From Ktedonobacterales bacterium (GTDB lineage: Bacteria; Chloroflexota; Ktedonobacteria; Ktedonobacterales; JADMIN01), in assembly GCA_025935235.1 (NCBI GenBank), contig JAICVT010000128.1, forward strand, positions 1-10,329: a DNA stretch of 10,329 nucleotides, in the 5' to 3' direction. Every line of letters begins with the position of its first letter. Position 1 is the first letter of the stretch. Below are positions 6,201-10,329 of this stretch, one piece after another. Below the pieces are notes generated by a model. That model saw nothing but the letters and a program-made list of their open reading frames with translations. It was not told the DNA's origin and ran no database searches. The position numbers and the translations under genes are program-made.

Positions 6201-6407
6201 CTACACGCCGAGGTCGTAGAGCTGCTCGAATTGCAGGTCGAGGTCGTTGGTCACCTGCCACATCGCCGCCAGCGCCTTGCGCACGTTGCGCGCCGCGCTC
6301 GGCGCCAGATCATCGCGCTGCGCCAACGCCTTGAGCGCCTCATAGGCCACCAGCGCGTCGCGCTCGGCGCTCGTCAGCGGATTGCCGAGCAGGTCGGTAT
6401 CAGACAT
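6201..6407 (-). CDS. Small acidic helical protein of unknown function, downstream of the aryl-CoA ligase
   Basis: A 68-residue protein I do not recognise. It has no cysteine, no signal peptide and no membrane segment. The composition (many Ala, Leu, Asp, Glu, Gln) suggests two or three amphipathic helices: about residues 12-30 (AERDALVAYEALKALAQR) and 36-60 (PSAARNVRKALAAMWQVTNDLDL), ending in FEQLYDLGV. The ATG at 6407 is supported by GGGAG 7 bases upstream. It begins 41 bases after the ligase stop on the same strand and is probably co-transcribed, followed by a hairpin. The size and position would fit a small partner or subunit of the ligase or an unrelated conserved protein; this is speculation from context only. 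Confidence 0.75.
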   Translation of the reverse strand: MSDTDLLGNPLTSAERDALVAYEALKALAQRDDLAPSAARNVRKALAAMWQVTNDLDLQFEQLYDLGV

Positions 6408-6448
6408 TGTTCACTCCCATCTTCACTGGCTCTCGCAGCCTGCTCGGA

Positions 6449-7795
6449 CTACTGATGATAGGTCGCCATTGGCCGCGCATCCAACAGCCGCTTCGCCTTC
6501 AACTCGAAGCGGGGCAGCGCGCCCAGCTCCATGCGCTCGATGATGAACCGCAAGTTCTCGTGCGACTGCGCCAGCGCGCGTGTTAGCTCGTCGCCCAGCG
6601 CGGGCCACTCGCTCTCACGTCCCGGCTTCAGCTCGATCTTGATGGTGATCTCATCGCGGATCTCGCTGCGCCAGATGTAAATCTGGAACTCGTCAATCGC
6701 GTCGTACTCGCGCACAATGGCTTCGACCGCACGCGGATAGACGTTGGTGCCGCGGATCAGCTTCATGTCATCCCAGCGCCCGCGGATGCCGCCATCATAG
6801 AGATCGCCCGTGCGTCCGCACGAGCAGGTGGTGTGTGGCACGCGCACGACCATATCCTTGGTGCGATAGCGCAGCACAGGAATGAAGCCGCGCCCGAATG
6901 AGGTGACGACGCGCTCGCCCAGCTCACCATAGCCGACCGGTTCACCCGTCTCCGGGTTGATGACCTCTTCGATGAAGTGGTCTTCGATGATGTGCGTGCC
7001 GCCGGGCTGCTTGTCGCACTCGAAGACCATAATGGTGCCAAGCTCGGTCATGCCCGCTGTGTCGCCGCATTTCGCGCCCCAGGCCTCTTCGAGCTGACGC
7101 TTGACGGCGGGGATCGAGCCTGCCGGCTCGCCGGAGAGGATCAGCTTGTTGACCTTGCTATCTCTGGCCAGGTCAATGCCCATCTCCGCCGCCTGCTGCC
7201 AGAGCCGCAGGGCATAGGTGGGAGTGGAGGCGACGGTGGTGGCGCCCATCTCCATAATCATCTTGACGCGCGCCTCAGTGGTCTGCGCGCCGCCGGGGAT
7301 GACCAGCGCGCCGATCTTCTCGCTGGCGTAGTGCAGCCCCCAGAAGCCGATGAACTGCCCATAGCCGAACGCGATGTAGACCGTGTCTTCTGGCCGCACG
7401 CCAAACGCCCACATGCCATAGCACCACATCTCGGCGATCCACTCCCAGTCCTTCATGCCATCGAGCACGCGAATGGGGGTGCGCCCGCTGGTGCCGGAGG
7501 TGAGGTGATAGCGGATGGCACGCTCGGCGGCGGTGGCGGGCAGATCGCCGAACAGCGGCGCGGCGGCGATGGAGGCCATCCAATCTTCGCGCGTCATGTA
7601 GGGCATGCGCCGCAGATCGTCGAGCGACTTGAGCTGCTCGGGGTGAAAGCCCACGGCGTCCCAGCGGCTGCGGTGGAACGGGCTGTTGGCGTAGGCCCAC
7701 CCGGCCAGCCGTTGCAGCTTGGCGAGTTGCAGCCGCGCCAGATCATCGCGCGGTAGGGTCTCATTCTTGGGATTCCAGTACGCAGAGTCGGCCAT
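6449..7795 (-). CDS. PaaK-like aryl-CoA ligase (phenylacetate-CoA ligase family)
   Basis: A 448-residue cytosolic adenylate-forming enzyme, predicted to activate an aromatic or related carboxylic acid with ATP and CoA via an acyl-AMP. Length matches PaaK-type ligases (about 430-440). Visible motifs: the phosphate loop SGTSGRTP (100-107), SGEP (221-224), the AMP-binding GDTAGMTELG (244-253), YRTKD (310-314, usually YRTGD), a CSCGRTGD cysteine pair (324-331), the hinge GRWDDMKLIRG then NVYP (339-353), and the C-terminal ELKAKR, whose first Lys (433) matches the catalytic lysine of the family. The C-terminal domain is the compact AMP-binding type. ATG 7795 is chosen; an upstream in-frame TTG at 7819 is unlikely. 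It lies 132 bases after the acyl-CoA dehydrogenase, separated by hairpins. The substrate is not determined; 2-aminobenzoate or phenylacetate-like acids are candidates from context. Confidence 0.9.
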   Translation of the reverse strand: MADSAYWNPKNETLPRDDLARLQLAKLQRLAGWAYANSPFHRSRWDAVGFHPEQLKSLDDLRRMPYMTREDWMASIAAAPLFGDLPATAAERAIRYHLTSGTSGRTPIRVLDGMKDWEWIAEMWCYGMWAFGVRPEDTVYIAFGYGQFIGFWGLHYASEKIGALVIPGGAQTTEARVKMIMEMGATTVASTPTYALRLWQQAAEMGIDLARDSKVNKLILSGEPAGSIPAVKRQLEEAWGAKCGDTAGMTELGTIMVFECDKQPGGTHIIEDHFIEEVINPETGEPVGYGELGERVVTSFGRGFIPVLRYRTKDMVVRVPHTTCSCGRTGDLYDGGIRGRWDDMKLIRGTNVYPRAVEAIVREYDAIDEFQIYIWRSEIRDEITIKIELKPGRESEWPALGDELTRALAQSHENLRFIIERMELGALPRFELKAKRLLDARPMATYHQ

Positions 7796-7862
7796 GCTCC
7801 ATACCCCCGTATGTGTCAACTATTGAGCCGGATGTCGTGGCGGGCGCGCCCCCACCCCCCAG

Positions 7863-7924
7863 CCCTTCCCCCGCTTTGCGGGAGAGGGGAGCTACTGTGT
7901 TCCCCCTCGCCCGGTGGGAGAGGG
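7863..7924. repeat. Two G/C hairpins between acyl-CoA dehydrogenase and ligase genes, copy 3 of the repeat type
   Basis: The first hairpin has CCCGC (7870-7874) paired with GCGGG (7878-7882) around TTT, with pyrimidine/purine-rich flanks extending it imperfectly. The second has CCCTC-G-CCC (7904-7912) paired with GGG-A-GAGGG (7916-7924) around GGT. The second sits 3 bases past the stop codon (7928-7930) of the dehydrogenase. Composition and placement match the hairpins at 4166 and 6157, though here the element lies inside the presumed operon and could attenuate transcription or protect the upstream mRNA. Confidence 0.55.
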
Positions 7925-7927
7925 AAG

Positions 7928-9085
7928 CTAGGCGCCGTCGTCGCGCCCGAGCAGCTCGCGGGCGATGATGATGCGCTGGATGTTGCTCGCCCCCTCGTAG
8001 ATCTGCATGCCCTTGATGTCGCGCAGGTAGCGCTCGACGGGATACTCGTTGGAGTAGCCCCGGCTGCCATGCAGCGTCACCGCTCCATTGGCCGCGCGCG
8101 CCGCGATCTCCGTGGCGTAGAGCTTGGCGATCGAGGTCGCCTGGGTCGCGGGCTGGCCGCGATCTTGCAGCCAGGCAGCGGAATAGGTCAGCAAGCGCGC
8201 CGCCTCTACCTCCGCCGCCATGTCGGCGATCGTCGCCTGCGTCATCTGGAAATCGCCCAGCCGCTTGCCAAACTGCCGCCGCTCGCAGGCGAAGGCGATG
8301 CAGGCATCCAGGCAGGCCTGCCCCACACCCACCGCGCCCGCCGCCACGCCCAGCCGACCGCGATCCAGCCCCGACATGGCGACCTTGAAGCCCTCGCCCG
8401 GCTTGCCAAGCAGCGCGCTGGCAGGCACGCGGCAGTCCTCGAAGCGCAGGCGCGCGTGGTCGGAGCCGCGATGCCCCAACTCCTGCCCCGGCATGCGCTC
8501 GCGGATGAACCCAGGCGTGTCGGTCGGGACGAGGAAGGCGCAGACGCCGCGATGGCGCTCGGCAGGGTCGCGGGTGGCCATCACGATGGCGATGTCGGCC
8601 ACGCCTCCGTTGGTGATCCAGACCTTCTCGCCGTTCAGTATGTAGTCGTCGCCCTCCTGGCGCGCGGTGGTCTGGACGCTGGCGGCGTCGGAGCCAGCGC
8701 CAGACTCAGTCAGGCAGTAGCAGCCGATCAGCTCGCCGCTAGCCAGCCCGGGCAGGTAGCGCTGGCGCTGCTCCTCGCTTCCCCACTGGCGCAGACAGAG
8801 CGTCACCAGCCCCGCCTGCACGGTGAGGAAGCCGCGCACGCTGGAGTCAACGCGCCCCAGCTCCTCGGCGACCAGCGCGAAGCTGACGTAATCCATGCCA
8901 GAGCCGCCGTACTCCTGCTCCAGTGGGCCGCCCAGCAGGCCCAGCGCGCCCATGCGGCGGACCACATCGCGCGAGAAGAGGCGTCGCTCATCCGACTCGC
9001 GCGCCAGCGGCGCCAGCTCGTCGCGCGCGAACTGGCGCGCCACCGTCTGCCAGTGGCGCTGCTCAGCGGATAGCTCGAAATCCAT
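7928..9085 (-). CDS. Acyl-CoA dehydrogenase (FAD-dependent)
   Basis: A 385-residue protein of typical length for the acyl-CoA dehydrogenase family, oxidising an acyl-CoA to the 2,3-enoyl-CoA with FAD and passing electrons to electron-transfer flavoprotein. The helical N-terminal domain (1-118) is followed by the beta domain with family signatures CYCLTESGAGSDAAS (122-136) and NGEKVWITNG (151-160). The helical C-terminal domain has ERRQFGKRLGDFQ (268-280) and the catalytic region MQIYEGASNIQR, where Glu364 is the expected base. The usual T-[ST]-E is A-S-N here, a mild deviation. The ATG at 9085 has AAAGG about 9 bases upstream. It begins 30 bases after the Rid gene and is probably in the same operon. 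Acyl chain specificity cannot be read from the sequence. Confidence 0.93.
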   Translation of the reverse strand: MDFELSAEQRHWQTVARQFARDELAPLARESDERRLFSRDVVRRMGALGLLGGPLEQEYGGSGMDYVSFALVAEELGRVDSSVRGFLTVQAGLVTLCLRQWGSEEQRQRYLPGLASGELIGCYCLTESGAGSDAASVQTTARQEGDDYILNGEKVWITNGGVADIAIVMATRDPAERHRGVCAFLVPTDTPGFIRERMPGQELGHRGSDHARLRFEDCRVPASALLGKPGEGFKVAMSGLDRGRLGVAAGAVGVGQACLDACIAFACERRQFGKRLGDFQMTQATIADMAAEVEAARLLTYSAAWLQDRGQPATQATSIAKLYATEIAARAANGAVTLHGSRGYSNEYPVERYLRDIKGMQIYEGASNIQRIIIARELLGRDDGA

Positions 9086-9115
9086 GCTCGTCGCCTTTCT
9101 CTGGACCAGTGACGC

Positions 9116-9538
9116 CTAGTCGTCGTCTGGCAGCACGGCGAAGCCCTCAATCTCCACCAGCGCGTCGGACTGGAAGAAGCCCGCGACCTCGAAGAGCGCC
9201 AGCGCCGGATAATAGTCATCGAAGTAGCGCCGCCAGATCAGGCCCAGCTCGCGCCGCCTGGCGACGTAGTCGTCGCGGTCGGCCACGAAGATCGTCATCT
9301 TCACGATGTCGGCCATCTGGCCGCCCGCCTCGTGGACCACCGCATGCAGGTTGCGCAGCGCCTGATCGAGCTGCGCCACCAGATCGCCCGGCGAGACGAT
9401 GCGCCCTTCGCCGTCGCTGGCGTCCTGCCCCGCCAGCCACAGGACGCGCCCTCCGGTGGTGACGACGCCGTGATTGAAGCCACGCGGCTTCGGCAGCCCC
9501 ACAGGCGCGATGATGCGCCGATCCGGTCGCTCATCCAT
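9116..9538 (-). CDS. Rid-family (YjgF/YER057c/UK114) protein lacking the catalytic arginine
   Basis: A 140-residue Rid-family protein, slightly longer than the usual 125-130. Recognisable features are GQDASDGEGRIV, the helix LVAQLDQALRNLHAVVHEAG, then DIVKMTIFVADRDDY, and a C-terminal strand pair PALALFEVAGF...VEIEGFAVLP. RidA proper hydrolyses reactive enamine/imine intermediates and uses an Arg in the P-A-R-S motif (Arg105 in E. coli). Here that motif reads P-A-L-A, so standard 2-aminoacrylate deaminase chemistry is not expected; several Rid subfamilies lack this Arg. The start at 9538 is chosen for its GGTGA 5 bases upstream and its position 5 bases after the hydratase stop. An upstream in-frame ATG at 9559 overlaps the hydratase gene. 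It may act on an unstable nitrogen-containing CoA intermediate of this pathway (inference). Confidence 0.88.
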   Translation of the reverse strand: MDERPDRRIIAPVGLPKPRGFNHGVVTTGGRVLWLAGQDASDGEGRIVSPGDLVAQLDQALRNLHAVVHEAGGQMADIVKMTIFVADRDDYVARRRELGLIWRRYFDDYYPALALFEVAGFFQSDALVEIEGFAVLPDDD

Positions 9539-9543
9539 GCGTG

Positions 9544-10329
9544 TCACCGTCCTGTCCATGCGGGCTTCTGCTTGGCCCGGAACGCCTCGTAGAAGACGCG
9601 ATGATCGTTCCCCATCAGCAGCAGCGCCTGCGCCTGCGCCTCGGCCTCGATCGCCGCGACGAGATCCATCCCTAGCTCGTTGGTGAGCATGCGCTTGGTC
9701 ATGCCGATCGCCAGCGTCGGCCCCTGCGCCAGCCGCTCGGCCCATTCGCGGGCGGCGGACATCAGCTCGTCGTGTGGCACGACGCGATTGACCAGCCCAA
9801 TCTGCTCGGCGCGCTGGGCGTTGACGGTGTCGCCGAGCAAGAGCAGCTCGGTGGCGCGGCCCAGGCCGACGATGCGCGGCAGCAGATAGCCCGCGCCCAT
9901 GTCGGCGCCCGTCAGCCCGACCTTGGTGAAGAGGAAGGCGAAGCGCGCGCGCTCCGAGGCGATGCGCAGGTCGGAGGCCAGCGCCAGCACCGAGCCAGCC
10001 CCGGCGGTCATGCCGTTGAGCGCCGCAATGATCGGCTTCTCCAGCAGGCGCATGTGCTGTACCACTGCGCCCGTCATGCGGGTGAACTCGATGTGGCCCT
10101 TCGTGTCGCGCTCGAACAGCTCGCCGATGATCTCGTTGACATCGCCACCGGAGCAGAAGGCGTCGCCCGCGCCGGTCAGGATGACGACTTTGACCGCGTC
10201 ATCATAGCGCAGATCATCGAAGAGCTGGCGGAGCTGAGCGTAGACCTCGAAGGTCAGCGCGTTGAGCTTGTCTGTGCGGTTGAAGGTGACGGTCGCGATG
10301 CCATCGCTGACCTCATAGAGAAAGTCGTA
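9544..10329 (-). CDS. Enoyl-CoA hydratase/isomerase family protein, N-terminus cut by right edge
   Basis: 261 residues are visible, open to the window edge; probably only a few N-terminal residues are missing. This is the crotonase fold: FNRTDKLNAL, the first oxyanion-hole segment FCSGGDV, then the second, ALNGMTAGAGSVLALASD, and a C-terminal helical region ending in FRAKQKPAWTGR. The two glutamates of classical enoyl-CoA hydratase (Glu144 and Glu164 of the rat enzyme) are not at the expected places: the first aligns with Val in GSVLA, the second with Phe/Thr. Instead an Asp occurs in GLTGADMGAGYLLPR, where isomerase-like members (PaaG type) carry a catalytic Asp. It may therefore be an isomerase or a specialised hydratase/hydrolase. 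It is the first visible gene of the cluster, 5 bases before the Rid gene. Confidence 0.9.
   Translation of the reverse strand, partial: YDFLYEVSDGIATVTFNRTDKLNALTFEVYAQLRQLFDDLRYDDAVKVVILTGAGDAFCSGGDVNEIIGELFERDTKGHIEFTRMTGAVVQHMRLLEKPIIAALNGMTAGAGSVLALASDLRIASERARFAFLFTKVGLTGADMGAGYLLPRIVGLGRATELLLLGDTVNAQRAEQIGLVNRVVPHDELMSAAREWAERLAQGPTLAIGMTKRMLTNELGMDLVAAIEAEAQAQALLLMGNDHRVFYEAFRAKQKPAWTGR

Noticed and set aside
7814..7819. Perfect -35 hexamer TTGACA on the minus strand before the aryl-CoA ligase gene
   Set aside because: The matching -10 position falls inside the coding sequence (CATGGC, around the start codon) and is not -10-like, so no usable promoter is formed.
7811..9073. 420-codon open frame on the plus strand over the acyl-CoA dehydrogenase
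   Set aside because: It lies antisense to a clear dehydrogenase with full motifs; its product is low-complexity Ala/Arg/His typical of the complementary frame of a GC-rich gene.
9539..9745. N-terminal extension of the Rid protein upstream to an ATG at 9745
   Set aside because: It overlaps the conserved C-terminus of the hydratase, and the added residues are low-complexity Arg/Ala/Gly unlike any Rid protein.

Overview
The window is GC-rich, gene-dense bacterial DNA. The mix of genes suggests a Chloroflexota bacterium, perhaps of the Ktedonobacteria type: a DUF2752/TM2 pair, an APC permease with a long tail, a MerR regulator with a B12-fold domain, and G-rich hairpin repeats next to gene ends. 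This placement is inference; there is no rRNA or other marker gene to confirm it. I see no tRNA, rRNA, CRISPR array, insertion sequence or phage gene.

Layout. Positions 1-1132 (minus strand) hold a small membrane-protein operon: a proline-rich TM2-domain protein, a DUF2752 protein starting 5 bases after it, and the N-terminus of a third membrane protein cut by the left edge. A divergent intergenic region with a perfect extended -10 element (1318-1326) precedes a large plus-strand APC-superfamily permease (1438-4104) with a cytoplasmic C-terminal domain and a disordered tail. Converging on it is a minus-strand regulator (4210-5697): MerR helix-turn-helix, low-complexity linker, and a CarH/LitR-like cobalamin-binding fold. 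Positions 5740-6200 hold no convincing gene, but they contain five perfectly phased 11-bp direct repeats (5797-5851) upstream of the regulator.

From 6201 to the right edge is a minus-strand catabolic cluster, in transcription order: enoyl-CoA hydratase/isomerase (cut by the right edge), Rid-family protein, acyl-CoA dehydrogenase, PaaK-like aryl-CoA ligase, and a 68-residue protein of unknown function. Ligase, dehydrogenase and hydratase fit CoA-thioester degradation of an aromatic or related acid. The Rid protein and the particular hydratase type resemble the set that accompanies 2-aminobenzoyl-CoA/salicylyl-CoA hydroxylase clusters in other bacteria. The hydroxylase itself, if present, would lie beyond the right edge.

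Most notable: the regulator keeps the CarH photoreceptor architecture, and its gene is preceded by 11-bp phased repeats, the spacing CarH uses on DNA. However, both histidines expected to contact the cobalamin cobalt are replaced (by Ser and Arg). This suggests a CarH-type regulator that no longer senses light through B12 but may keep the repeat-binding mode. Three similar G/C hairpins lie just 3' of three of the minus-strand stop codons.
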